DNA from: Blastopirellula marina
GTDB taxonomy: Bacteria > Planctomycetota > Planctomycetia > Pirellulales > Pirellulaceae
DNA: 64,000 nt
Direction: 5' to 3'
Assembly: GCF_002967765.1 (NCBI RefSeq)
Contig: NZ_PUHY01000004.1
Location: 248,001-312,000 of the forward strand
The notes below the pieces were generated by a model. The model saw only the letters and a list, made by a program, of their open reading frames with translations, did no database searches and had not been told where the DNA came from. Of the stretch, positions 8,682-16,646 are shown in pieces. Position numbers and translations under genes: made by a program. How positions within the stretch are numbered: the first letter of the stretch is position 1; every line of letters starts with the position of its first letter.

Positions 8682-10265
8682 ATGGCGGTTCAACAAGTTT
8701 TCATTGGCGGAAAATGGCGTGACGCAAATCATAGTGGGACGTTCCAGGCAGATAATCCTGCTACCAAGCAAGCTTTGGCTGATGAGTTTCCGGTAAGCAC
8801 TTGGCAAGACGTTGACGAAGCTTTGTCGGCTGCGCATGTTGCCTTCCGAGAGATGCGTCAAATGGCGGTCGACCGGCTGGAACTGTTCCTCAATTTGTTC
8901 GCCCATCTGCTGGAAGAAAACGCCCAGACGCTGTGCGAATTGGCGAGTCAAGAGACTGGATTGGCCGTTTCGCCGCGGTTGTTGGATGTCGAGTTGCCAC
9001 GAACGGTCAACCAATTAAAGCTGGCCGCCCAGGCCGCCGGTGAAGGTAGCTGGCGTATTCCGACGATTGATACCAAGGCCAACATTCGCTCTTACTACGC
9101 GGGGATTGGTCCTGTGGCGGTGTTCGGACCGAACAATTTTCCTTTGGCATTCAATGGTGCTTCTGGCGGTGACTTTGCCGCGGCGATTGCCGCTGGCAAC
9201 CCGGTTATCGTGAAGGCAAATCCTGGCCACCCGGCGACGACACGTGAACTCGTCAAGTTGGCTGTTCAGGCCGCGAACGAAATCGGTTTGCCTCCTGCTG
9301 CGATTCAGCTGGTTTACCACATGTCGAATGAGGACGGACTGAAGATGGTTTCCGATCCTCGACTCGGATCGGTTGGTTTTACCGGAAGCAGTACGGCCGG
9401 TCGCAAGCTGAAGGAAGCGGCTGATAAAGTGGGTAAGCCGATCTATCTCGAAATGTCGAGCATCAACCCGGTTGTCATCCTGCCGGGAGCATTGGCCGAA
9501 CGTGGTGCCGACTTGGCTACCGAGTTCAGCACCAGCTGTTTGATGGCCGCGGGACAGTTTTGCACGAACCCAGGTTTGGTTATCGTGATGGACGACGAGC
9601 ATACCACTCAGTTCATCACCACCGTGAAAGACGCATTTGGAAAGGCGCCGTCTGGCACGCTGCTTACCAAGGGAGTCGAAGCTTCGTTGGCGGACAGCTT
9701 GAAGAAACTGATCGACGCCGGTGCGGACGTCGAAGTGAGCGAGAGTGGCGAAGGTTCGTCCAAGGGGTACTCTTGCCCCAATACCTTGCTGACGACTTCC
9801 GGCGACAAGTTCCTGGAACAGCCCGAATTGTTCCAGACCGAAGCTTTCGGAAATTCGTCGCTTGTCGTTAAAGCTAAGAACTTGGATCAAGTCTGTAAGA
9901 TCATCGAATCGCTGGAGGGTAACCTGACCGGTACGATTTATTCGGATACCGAGGGAAGCGATGACCCCGCTTACGATACGGTCAGCTTGATTTTGCGGCA
10001 GAAGGTGGGGCGTTTGATCAACGATAAAATGCCAACGGGGGTCGCGGTCAGTGCGGCCATGAATCACGGTGGTCCTTTTCCTTCAACCGGGCACCCAGGA
10101 TTCACAGCGGTTGGTATCCCGGCATCGATTCATCGATTCGCAATGTTACAGTGTTTCGACAACGTCCGTGAAAGCCGTTTGCCACGGGAACTTCATAACG
10201 AAAATCCTACGGGACGTACGTGGCGATTGATTGACGGAGCTTGGACTCAAAAGAGTGTCTCGTAA
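8682..10265 (+). CDS. 2-oxoglutarate semialdehyde (2,5-dioxovalerate) dehydrogenase, NADP-dependent type
   Basis: 527 aa aldehyde dehydrogenase. Conserved residues are N152 (GPNNFPLAF), the general base E257 (YLEMSSINPV) and the nucleophile C294 (AAGQFCTNPG). The wording around these motifs, the GVAVSAAMNHGGPFPSTGHP segment and the length match the type III ketoglutarate semialdehyde dehydrogenase branch (EC 1.2.1.26), which oxidises 2,5-dioxopentanoate to 2-oxoglutarate and feeds the TCA cycle. It follows the FAH-fold dehydratase gene by 39 bases in the same direction, so the two probably form an operon for pentose or hexarate acid breakdown. The upstream dehydrogenase, lactonase and sugar-acid dehydratase of such a pathway are not in this window. 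Confidence 0.88.
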   Translation: MAVQQVFIGGKWRDANHSGTFQADNPATKQALADEFPVSTWQDVDEALSAAHVAFREMRQMAVDRLELFLNLFAHLLEENAQTLCELASQETGLAVSPRLLDVELPRTVNQLKLAAQAAGEGSWRIPTIDTKANIRSYYAGIGPVAVFGPNNFPLAFNGASGGDFAAAIAAGNPVIVKANPGHPATTRELVKLAVQAANEIGLPPAAIQLVYHMSNEDGLKMVSDPRLGSVGFTGSSTAGRKLKEAADKVGKPIYLEMSSINPVVILPGALAERGADLATEFSTSCLMAAGQFCTNPGLVIVMDDEHTTQFITTVKDAFGKAPSGTLLTKGVEASLADSLKKLIDAGADVEVSESGEGSSKGYSCPNTLLTTSGDKFLEQPELFQTEAFGNSSLVVKAKNLDQVCKIIESLEGNLTGTIYSDTEGSDDPAYDTVSLILRQKVGRLINDKMPTGVAVSAAMNHGGPFPSTGHPGFTAVGIPASIHRFAMLQCFDNVRESRLPRELHNENPTGRTWRLIDGAWTQKSVS

Positions 10266-10286
10266 GGTCCATGCTGAATGTTCAGG

Positions 10287-10318
10287 TCCGATTGCTGGAG
10301 TGCGCTTCGGCAATCGGA
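10287..10318 (+). terminator. Strong hairpin after the semialdehyde dehydrogenase gene
   Basis: TCCGATTGC (10287-10295) and GCAATCGGA (10310-10318) form a perfect 9-bp stem with a 14-base loop, 22 bases after the stop codon. There is no U-tract, so it may be a Rho-type 3' end structure or transcript stabiliser rather than an intrinsic terminator. Confidence 0.4.
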
Positions 10319-10390
10319 TATGATTGCGGCAGACGAAGCACTGCAGAGTTTTCTTATCGCAGCGAATTCAATCAGGCAAGGTAATACCGA

Positions 10391-11392
10391 ATGATCGACG
10401 CATTTCTTTTATTCGCCCAAGAAGACGCCCTGGCGCCTTGGTATGTTTGGGCCGGTGCGACGTTCATGCTGGTCGTACTGGGCATCGTCATATTGATTGT
10501 GTTGCTGAACTACGGGCAATTATGGTTTCAAGCGTTCGCTTCGAGTGCCGACATCTCATTGTGGAGTCTTGTCGGCATGAGCCTGCGACAGGTCAACAGC
10601 CGGTTGATTGTCAAAGCGAAGATTATGGCCAAACAATCTGGTCTCGATATCGATCGGCGTAATGGGATCAGTACGCGGCGGCTGGAGGCGCATTACCTGG
10701 CTGGCGGCAACGTCATGCATGTGATTCACGCGATTATCGCGGCTCATCGGGCAGGAATCGATCTCGACTTCGATCGTGCTGCGGCGATTGACTTGGCTGG
10801 TCGTGATGTTGTTGACGCCGTGCGGACCAGTGTTCTACCGAAGGTGATCGACTGTCCTGATCCACGCCGGAGTGGTAAGAACACATTGAGCGCTATCGCG
10901 AAGAACGGTGTTGAGCTTCGCGTGCGGGCCAAGGTGACCGTAAAGACATCGCTCGAGCAATTGATCGGCGGTGCCACCGAAGAGACGGTGATTGCCCGGG
11001 TGGGCGAGAGTATCATTTCGGCGATTGGTTCTTCGGAACATCACACGCATGTGCTCGAAAATCCTGACGTCATCACCCGAGCGGTTTTGGCCCGCGGACT
11101 TGATGCGCATACCGCCTACGAGATTGTCTCGATCGACATCGCGGACATCGATGTTGGCGAGAACGTTGGGGCCCGGCTGCAGAATGATCAGGCCGAAGCC
11201 GATACCCGTGTTGCCCGCGCGAAAGCGGAACAACGTCGTGCGGAAGCGGTTGCCGCCGAACAAGAGAACAAGGCCAAGGTCGCGATGAATCGAGCCAAGC
11301 TGGTATTCGCAGAGGCGGAGGTTCCTCGGGCCATGGCGGATGCGTTCCGCAGTGGTTCAATGCATGCACCTCACGAAAATGGCCAAGGTTAG
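10391..11392 (+). CDS. floA: Flotillin-like protein FloA
   Basis: 333 aa, the usual length for FloA (YqfA). One membrane segment near residues 19-41 ([18 protein letters not shown]) is followed by the conserved region [20 protein letters not shown] and the SPFH-like domain ([20 protein letters not shown]). The C-terminal coiled-coil is A/E/R-rich and ends in [13 protein letters not shown]. Flotillins form mobile membrane microdomains and influence membrane fluidity and signalling protein assembly on the cytoplasmic face. In Bacillus floA follows an NfeD-type gene; here none is adjacent, and a PH-domain membrane protein follows 45 bases downstream instead. Confidence 0.92.
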   Translation: MIDAFLLFAQEDALAPWYVWAGATFMLVVLGIVILIVLLNYGQLWFQAFASSADISLWSLVGMSLRQVNSRLIVKAKIMAKQSGLDIDRRNGISTRRLEAHYLAGGNVMHVIHAIIAAHRAGIDLDFDRAAAIDLAGRDVVDAVRTSVLPKVIDCPDPRRSGKNTLSAIAKNGVELRVRAKVTVKTSLEQLIGGATEETVIARVGESIISAIGSSEHHTHVLENPDVITRAVLARGLDAHTAYEIVSIDIADIDVGENVGARLQNDQAEADTRVARAKAEQRRAEAVAAEQENKAKVAMNRAKLVFAEAEVPRAMADAFRSGSMHAPHENGQG

Positions 11393-11437
11393 TGCATCGT
11401 TATTGATATCCTAACCGGTTGCGAAGAATAACCTCCC

Positions 11438-11968
11438 ATGAAACAAGCCATTGCTGGCCTTTCATTAAGTGGCCAACACGAGTCAACTGCGATTGTTGTG
11501 TGGCCGTCGGTTTCTGCTACGGATACTGGCCAGACGCTGGGCAAGCTTTACGAAAAGAAGGATGGCACTGGTATCTTTACCTTGGGGAATCTGTTTGTAT
11601 TGCTCTCGATTCCTATTGCGATACCGCTTTACCTGTGGAACTTTTTGCCGGTTGTCGGTACGCGTTATCGCATCACCAATCGCCGGATTCTCGTCGAACG
11701 TGGGATTCAAGGCACTACGGAAAAAGAAATTGGTTTAGATCAGTTCGATCGAATTGAGATTCAGCAGAAGCCGGGCCAAGTTTGGTTTCGGTCGGCGGAC
11801 ATGATCTTCTGGCAAACTGCTAAGTCTGACGGTATTGAAGGGGAAACCGAAGTGCTGCGACTGCCTGGCGTTCCCTATCCCGAGGTGTTTCAGGCCGCAT
11901 GCAAGAAGGCAGCGATGACCTTTCGTGGCTTTCAAGAAATTCGGCAACGTCAAGCCGTTGGCGGTTGA
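11438..11968 (+). CDS. PH-domain (YdbS/DUF304-like) membrane protein
   Basis: 176 aa. A hydrophobic segment at about 47-71 (LGNLFVLLSIPIAIPLYLWN) precedes a bacterial PH domain containing TRYRITNRRILVERGIQ and DQFDRIEIQQKPGQVWF, the signature of the YdbS family. Members are membrane-associated and their exact role is poorly known. It follows floA in the same direction, 45 bases downstream, so co-transcription and a membrane-organisation role are plausible. Its 3' end overlaps the convergent peptidase gene by 19 bases. Confidence 0.75.
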   Translation: MKQAIAGLSLSGQHESTAIVVWPSVSATDTGQTLGKLYEKKDGTGIFTLGNLFVLLSIPIAIPLYLWNFLPVVGTRYRITNRRILVERGIQGTTEKEIGLDQFDRIEIQQKPGQVWFRSADMIFWQTAKSDGIEGETEVLRLPGVPYPEVFQAACKKAAMTFRGFQEIRQRQAVGG

Positions 11969-12558
11969 TCCTGCGCGAGGTGCCCTTCGATCAGGCGAAT
12001 CAGGCGGGTTAGCATTCGTGATCCGCGGCGAATGGCCATCTCTTGTTCCGCGTCCTCTCCGGTAATCAGCGGCACATGGACGAATAGGCTGCGATTCTCA
12101 ATGCCGCGTTGTAGGAAGACTTCGGTCGACCAAAAGTACGCGGCATTGCAAAGATAAGTTCCTGCATGAAAGCTGACATCGCTTGGGATGTCGTGCTGAC
12201 ACAGTTCTTCGCACCAACTTTCCAGTGGCAGTTGGCTAGTATAAGCAGCTGGGCCTCGTCCGTTTAATTTCGCGATCGGTGTGTTGGGGCCGCTCTTCAA
12301 ATTGAGGGCGACCATCTCCAAGTTAAATCGATCGATGCGGGGCGATTGTCCCAGGTGAATCGCAAAGTCGAATGTCGACTCGTGCAGTTCCTGAATGCGG
12401 GGCTCTGCCAACTCGTAATCGACCGGCAGAATCTCGGTTGTGAATTCACTGCTTGGCGAACCAGGATGGTCCTGCTCCCAATGCTGCAAAATTAGTTGCG
12501 AAGCGTTGGTCGGATACTCCAGGAAGGGTTCAAACGCGGTGAGCAGGATACGTCGCAT
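11950..12558 (-). CDS. Pyroglutamyl-peptidase I family (C15) cysteine peptidase
   Basis: 202 aa. The N-terminus ILLTAFEPFLEYPTNAS is the family signature for removing N-terminal pyroglutamate. The catalytic triad can be placed at E81 (FNLEMVALN), C137 (HAGTYLCNAAYFWS) and H161 (LFVHVPL). The length is slightly below the usual 210-220 residues. It lies 6 bases downstream of the ferrochelatase gene on the same strand and is probably co-transcribed with it. Confidence 0.82.
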   Translation of the reverse strand: MRRILLTAFEPFLEYPTNASQLILQHWEQDHPGSPSSEFTTEILPVDYELAEPRIQELHESTFDFAIHLGQSPRIDRFNLEMVALNLKSGPNTPIAKLNGRGPAAYTSQLPLESWCEELCQHDIPSDVSFHAGTYLCNAAYFWSTEVFLQRGIENRSLFVHVPLITGEDAEQEMAIRRGSRMLTRLIRLIEGHLAQDQPPTA

Positions 12559-12564
12559 ACCGAT

Positions 12565-13608
12565 CTATTCTTTGGGACGGGAGGCGGGAGGACGGCGAGG
12601 CTCGTAGCGGCAACAGTTCGTTGGGCAAACGTCGTGAGAAGGCCCGTAATTGCCAACCGCCAGTTTTTCATCCGTCTTTCCAAGTCGCTCTTCGATGAGT
12701 TGCCGAATCATCGCTACGAAGGTTGGATGGGTACCAGCGGTCTTGGCTCTTGCGAGAGGGATGCCAAGCTTTTGAGACAAGCTGGCAGCCTCGTCATCCA
12801 AATCATAGATGACTTCCATGTGATCGGATACGAACCCCACCGGAACCAACACAATTTGACTTGCTGCTTTCGCGTCGGCTAGTTCCTGGATCGCATCGCA
12901 GACGTCTGGCTCCAGCCAAGGTTGCGTTGGGGGACCGCTACGACTTTGATAAACAAGTGCCCAATCTTCAACACCAGCAGTTTCTGCGATTAAACGCGAG
13001 CTTTCCTCGAGTTGCTTTTCGTAGTCGCAGTTCTCGGCCATCGCATTTGGAATGCTGTGCGCGGTAAACAGCACTTTTCTGTTTTGGGCATCCTCAGCCG
13101 GTAATTGAGCAATCGCATCTCGAACGCGATCGGCCATCGTTTCGACAAACGACGGATGGTTGTAGAACGTGCGAATCTTGTGGAAGACGATCGATTCGAG
13201 ACCTAGTTCGGCTTGCGCTTTCTGGATGTCTTCCCGGTATTGCCGACAGCCAGAGTAGGAACTGAAGATTGAGGTGACAAAAACCAGAACTTTACGCACG
13301 CCGTCGGCGTGCATTTGACGCATGGTATCGGTGAGCAGTGGATGCCAGTTCCGGTTTCCCCAGTAAATGGGAAGATTGATCTCGTGCTGTTTTAGTTCGG
13401 TAGTGAGTGCTTCGATCAGTTCGCGATTCTGATCGTTGATCGGACTCTTGCCACCAAAGTGGTAGTAGTGTTCGGCTACCTCTAGCATTCGTTCTCGCGG
13501 GACATTTCTACCACGGAGAACGTTTTCGAGAAACGGAATAACATCGTCTGGTTTCTCTGGGCCGCCGAATGAGAGAACCAGCAACGCATCGTAAGGCAGA
13601 TCGGTCAT
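12565..13608 (-). CDS. hemH: Ferrochelatase (proto- or coproporphyrin type)
   Basis: 347 aa. Inserts ferrous iron into the porphyrin ring late in heme synthesis. The catalytic histidine is H184 (LFTAHSIP), and the second metal-site segment is PVGFVSDHMEVIYDLD with H263 and E265. The N-terminus (DALLVLSFGGPEKPDDV) and the segment YWGNRNWHPLLTDTM resemble the actinobacterial, coproporphyrin-using class more than the E. coli type. A cysteine cluster near the end (VCPTNCCRY: C328, C332, C333) sits where several ferrochelatases bind a [2Fe-2S] cluster. No hemQ/chdC gene is nearby, so substrate class is inference. The peptidase gene follows by 6 bases. Confidence 0.9.
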   Translation of the reverse strand: MTDLPYDALLVLSFGGPEKPDDVIPFLENVLRGRNVPRERMLEVAEHYYHFGGKSPINDQNRELIEALTTELKQHEINLPIYWGNRNWHPLLTDTMRQMHADGVRKVLVFVTSIFSSYSGCRQYREDIQKAQAELGLESIVFHKIRTFYNHPSFVETMADRVRDAIAQLPAEDAQNRKVLFTAHSIPNAMAENCDYEKQLEESSRLIAETAGVEDWALVYQSRSGPPTQPWLEPDVCDAIQELADAKAASQIVLVPVGFVSDHMEVIYDLDDEAASLSQKLGIPLARAKTAGTHPTFVAMIRQLIEERLGKTDEKLAVGNYGPSHDVCPTNCCRYEPRRPPASRPKE

Positions 13609-13712
13609 GATGTTATCGACTTCGGAGCATAGTTATCTAGGGTTAAAGATGAGCATAACCGTGGCCATCCAAAACCATCAACCTAATTGAATGACATTGT
13701 TCTGCCGGGCAA

Positions 13713-13749
13713 GGCATAAAAAAAGCCTTCCGAAAAAACGGAAGGCTTT
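13713..13749 (-). terminator. Intrinsic terminator of the tRNA-Glu transcript
   Basis: On the minus strand a stem AAGCCTTCCG / CGGAAGGCTT (arms 13748-13739 and 13732-13723) with a T6 loop is followed by an uninterrupted T-run. It lies a few bases beyond the 3' end of the tRNA gene and is a textbook Rho-independent terminator. Confidence 0.88.
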
Positions 13750-13754
13750 AAAAG

Positions 13755-13827
13755 TGACCCCAACGGGGTTCGAACCCGTGTTACCGGCGTGAAAGGCCGG
13801 TGTCCTAGACCACTAGACGATGGGGCC
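13755..13827 (-). tRNA. tRNA-Glu (anticodon UUC)
   Basis: A 73-base cloverleaf on the minus strand. The acceptor stem GGCCCCA pairs with TGGGGTC (one G-U), the anticodon arm reads CCGGC-CTTTCAC-GCCGG with anticodon TTC, and the T-loop GGTTCGAACCC is canonical. The CCA end is not encoded. A terminator follows directly and no other tRNA is adjacent. Confidence 0.96.
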
Positions 13828-14042
13828 GTTTGTTGAAGGGCTTGAGTATATTAAAAAGTCGACCGAGTCTTCAAGTGGGGTAAACTGAAGTGACCGAAAA
13901 AAGCCCTGAAATTCGCGATGGCAAGTTTCGAAAACAGCGAAGGCGACAGAATCCAGCCTTAAATTTGCGAACTTGCTTTTCTGAATAGATCGAACGAGGG
14001 GGGATCAAACAGGAGGATGCACGAAGCGACGAATTAACGTGA

Positions 14043-14255
14043 TTATTCAGAATCAACGTTCGCCGAAGCATCTGCCTCCGATTGTCCATTCTCATTACGC
14101 TTGATCGCATCGTAGACTTCACGTCGATGAACGGGTACTTCCTTAGGAGCTTCGACGCCCAAACGTACCTTATCACCACGGATTTCAACAACAACAATGG
14201 TGATATCGTTGTTGATTACAATGCTCTCGTTTTTCTTCCTCGATAATACCAGCAT
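14043..14255 (-). CDS. csrA: CsrA, translational regulator (first copy)
   Basis: 70 aa from the ATG at 14255, preceded by GGAGAG. An upstream in-frame ATG at 14393 would add 46 unrelated residues and is rejected. The sequence MLVLSRKKNESIVINNDITI followed by IRGDKVRLGVEAPKEVPVHR is full-length CsrA, including the conserved R in IRGDKVRLG and the VHR motif used for RNA contact. CsrA dimers bind GGA motifs in mRNA leaders. This copy stands alone next to a tRNA gene, away from the flagellar locus, which has a second csrA at 40657-40884. A possible promoter (TTGACG, 16 bases, TAGAGT; 14531-14504, minus strand) lies about 250 bases upstream. Confidence 0.93.
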   Translation of the reverse strand: MLVLSRKKNESIVINNDITIVVVEIRGDKVRLGVEAPKEVPVHRREVYDAIKRNENGQSEADASANVDSE

Positions 14256-14797
14256 TTTATGCTCTCCACGCAACCGCCAAGGGGGATACTCTCTCTCATG
14301 AATTTGGCGGCACTGCCCTGTCGAATGCTTGATCCTTTTGGTTGCCTTCGTTAGACTTGGACAAAACTCAAAAGGTTCGAGTCGCATCTTCACTTTGGGT
14401 GTTTAACAAAACAACAAAGCGTTCAACTAAGCAGCGACATCCTCGAAAATCTCCACTTGGCACGACAAGAACAACCTGTTGTGCGCGAGGAAACTCTCAC
14501 TTCACTCTACGCGCTAAATTAGCCGCGTCAAGCAAGCAATCCCCGGACTTTAATGAAATCTGGTATGCTTGACGAGGAATGTGCCGAAAAAACAGGAGCA
14601 TTTACCTTTCCTGCCTGGCTTCGCTAAAGTCTCCGAATCGGGGCAGTTTATCCCCACCACTTGGTCACTTGGTGTCGCATTGAAGGTAGGAGTAGAATCG
14701 CTAATATTAGGTACAACCCCACTCGGCTGATTATTACTGACCTAAGGGGCTGGGCTTTTACGTAAATGGAGTTCGAGCGAGATTACTCGGGGAAAGC
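14256..14797. other. Divergent regulatory region between csrA and the complex I operon
   Basis: About 540 bases without a supported gene. It holds the possible csrA promoter on the minus strand and candidate promoters for the nuo operon near 14669-14707. No terminator, repeat or small RNA is recognisable. Confidence 0.45.
14680..14707 (+). promoter_or_regulatory. Candidate promoter of the nuo operon
   Basis: TTGAAG (14680-14685) is followed after 16 bases by TAATAT (14702-14707); an overlapping alternative is TTGGTG (14669) with TAGAAT (14693) at 18 bases. Either gives a leader of about 90 bases before nuoI. Pattern match only. Confidence 0.35.
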
Positions 14798-15334
14798 ATG
14801 GCTGACTGGTGGAAGAACCTAATTCGCGCGATCTCAACGGTTTTTCAAGGCCTGTTGGTGACCTTGAGGGTCTGGAAGGCGACCTACGATCCATCTCGAA
14901 AAACATTTACGGAACACTTTGAATATCCAGAGCTTCCGGCAAAAGTTGCCCCCCGTTATCGTGGTTTTCATCGCTTCGATCTAACCACCTGCATTGGCTG
15001 CGACCAGTGTGCTAAGGCCTGCCCGGTTGACTGTATCTACATTGGGAAAGAACGTGTCGAGAACGGCAAGGGTTTTCAGCTAACGCATTTCACGATTGAC
15101 TACACAAAGTGCATGTTCTGCGCGTTGTGTGTTGAGCCTTGCCCGGTGGATTGCATCTTTATGGGGGGCACTCTCGATCTCAGTTCCTACAGTCGAGACG
15201 GCGCGTTGGTTGATTTCACGCGGTTGCCTATTGATGTAGCCTGGGGCCGAGCAACCTTGAATCCCACGGCCGTTGCTGAGTCGAAAGCGGTCATGTATCC
15301 AGTCCATGGCGGGCCGTCGCAACCGGAGGGTTAG
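14798..15334 (+). CDS. nuoI: NADH-quinone oxidoreductase subunit I (two 4Fe-4S clusters)
   Basis: 178 aa. Two ferredoxin motifs are complete: C65-C68-C71-C75 ([15 protein letters not shown]) and C105-C108-C111-C115 ([15 protein letters not shown]). They carry the N6a and N6b clusters that pass electrons towards cluster N2 in NuoB. The gene heads the operon, whereas in most bacteria nuoI lies between nuoH and nuoJ; here nuoH is followed directly by nuoJ, so the gene has moved. The N-terminal amphipathic helix ([19 protein letters not shown]) is the usual membrane-facing segment. Confidence 0.95.
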   Translation: MADWWKNLIRAISTVFQGLLVTLRVWKATYDPSRKTFTEHFEYPELPAKVAPRYRGFHRFDLTTCIGCDQCAKACPVDCIYIGKERVENGKGFQLTHFTIDYTKCMFCALCVEPCPVDCIFMGGTLDLSSYSRDGALVDFTRLPIDVAWGRATLNPTAVAESKAVMYPVHGGPSQPEG

Positions 15335-15446
15335 TCCAAGGGCAGTTGCACCTTCGGCCCTACCGCTCTTAAATGATGGAAATGGATACCAACGAGTCGT
15401 TGGTTGGATCCGTTTCCTATGCCCTGCGTCAAATGCTGAGCCAACT

Positions 15447-16082
15447 ATGAGTCTCTCAACCACGATCGTTGCCTACTTGCTGCTTTTCACAGTGGCAGGC
15501 TTCGGGTTCGTGCTGCTGAATATAGTGCTCGGTAGTCTCTTGCGGCCCAAGAATTCGCATGACGAAAAACTAGAGATCTACGAGTGTGGTGAGCCGACGA
15601 TCGGTTCCAGCTTCGTGCAGTTCGATCTCCGCTTTTATGTGGTTGCTCTGTTGTTCATTATCTTCGATGTTGAGGTCGCTTTCTTCTTTCCGTGGGCTGT
15701 CGTCTTCGGCAAGTCAACGCAATTGGCACAAGCTGATGTGCCAGTCATTGTGCAGACAACCGATGGCCACGAGGTCCTGGGGCCTGGCTATCGAGGCTTG
15801 ATGACCGAGCTGGGGTTACCGACGGATGAAGCCAGTTTGCTTTCCGGTGTCGATACTGCGGAACGAGAAGCGAGCATCAAATCGGCTGCATCGAAACTGG
15901 TGTGGACGTGCATTGCTGATATCGGCGTCTTCTTCGCGGTTCTTCTAGTCGGTTTCGCCTATGTGTGGAAGCGAGGGGATCTCGATTGGGTCCGCTCGAT
16001 GTCTGGGCATGAGCGAGCGGCGAATCCAGCCGAGACGGATACCGCCTGGCGTGATCCACCTCATGTCGTTTCAAGTCCGTAG
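15447..16082 (+). CDS. nuoA: NADH-quinone oxidoreductase subunit A with an enlarged loop
   Basis: 211 aa from the ATG at 15447; family members usually have 115-150. Membrane helix 1 (about 8-31), the conserved [20 protein letters not shown] loop with its cysteine, and helices 2 (about 62-86) and 3 (about 153-174) are present. Between helices 2 and 3 lies an extra stretch of roughly 60 residues (88-150), and about 30 residues extend past helix 3. NuoA helps couple quinone reduction to proton pumping. The gene after it is nuoC; the expected nuoB is absent. Confidence 0.92.
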   Translation: MSLSTTIVAYLLLFTVAGFGFVLLNIVLGSLLRPKNSHDEKLEIYECGEPTIGSSFVQFDLRFYVVALLFIIFDVEVAFFFPWAVVFGKSTQLAQADVPVIVQTTDGHEVLGPGYRGLMTELGLPTDEASLLSGVDTAEREASIKSAASKLVWTCIADIGVFFAVLLVGFAYVWKRGDLDWVRSMSGHERAANPAETDTAWRDPPHVVSSP

Positions 16083-16095
16083 TCGAGAAGGCATT

Positions 16096-16626
16096 GTGAT
16101 CAACAAAGACCTGATTCAGAAGTTGAAGCAGCAGTTCGGCGACAAGATTGTCGGTGCGAACTTCGACAATGTTGACCCTTGGATTGAGGTTGCTCCTGAA
16201 GGTTTGTCAGGCGTATGCCGCTTCTTGCGTGACGAAACATCAATTCGTTACGACTGTTTGAACTCGATTTGTGTGGTTGATTATTGCGAGACCGACCCGA
16301 AGAAGATAGCAAAAGCAAAGTGGAAGCCGCATCTCGAGTTGGTATATCACCTTTCAAGCATTCGTCATAGAACGACCGGCGTGCTCAAGGTGATGCTGCC
16401 ACGCTGGAAGGATGGGGTCGAAGGGCAACTGCCCGAGGTACCGTCCGTTTGCGATATCTGGCCGGCGGCCAATTGGCAAGAACGCGAAGTGTACGATTTG
16501 TCAGGCATCATGTTTGTTGGGCACCCCGATCTACGACGAATTCTGTGTCCCGAAGATTGGGTTGGCTATCCGCTGCGCAAGGATTACCAGATGCCGCTCG
16601 AGTATCACGGTATTCGGGGTCGTTGA
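16096..16626 (+). CDS. nuoC: NADH-quinone oxidoreductase subunit C (30 kDa type)
   Basis: 176 aa from a GTG at 16096, chosen because GAGAAGG lies 4 bases upstream and it clears the end of nuoA. The ATG at 16063 (187 aa) would overlap nuoA by 20 bases and lacks a ribosome-binding site, but remains possible. The 30-kDa-subunit signature is clear: [20 protein letters not shown] followed by [19 protein letters not shown]. NuoC sits in the peripheral arm beside NuoD and NuoB. It is a separate protein here, not fused to NuoD. Confidence 0.92.
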   Translation: MINKDLIQKLKQQFGDKIVGANFDNVDPWIEVAPEGLSGVCRFLRDETSIRYDCLNSICVVDYCETDPKKIAKAKWKPHLELVYHLSSIRHRTTGVLKVMLPRWKDGVEGQLPEVPSVCDIWPAANWQEREVYDLSGIMFVGHPDLRRILCPEDWVGYPLRKDYQMPLEYHGIRGR

Positions 16627-16646
16627 GCCAGGAAAGTATTGATCGC

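Noticed and set aside
9015-10067. A 350-codon minus-strand frame opposite the semialdehyde dehydrogenase gene
   Set aside because: The dehydrogenase is clear on the plus strand; the antisense product is Arg/His/Gln-rich with no recognisable motif.
14256-14393. Extended N-terminus for the first CsrA
   Set aside because: CsrA proteins begin MLVLSR; the ATG at 14255 has GGAGAG upstream and the extra 46 residues are unrelated.
15961-16626. Possibility that the gene after nuoA is nuoB
   Set aside because: It has the NuoC signature [15 protein letters not shown] and none of the NuoB cysteine motif; no other frame in the short nuoA-nuoC junction could encode NuoB.
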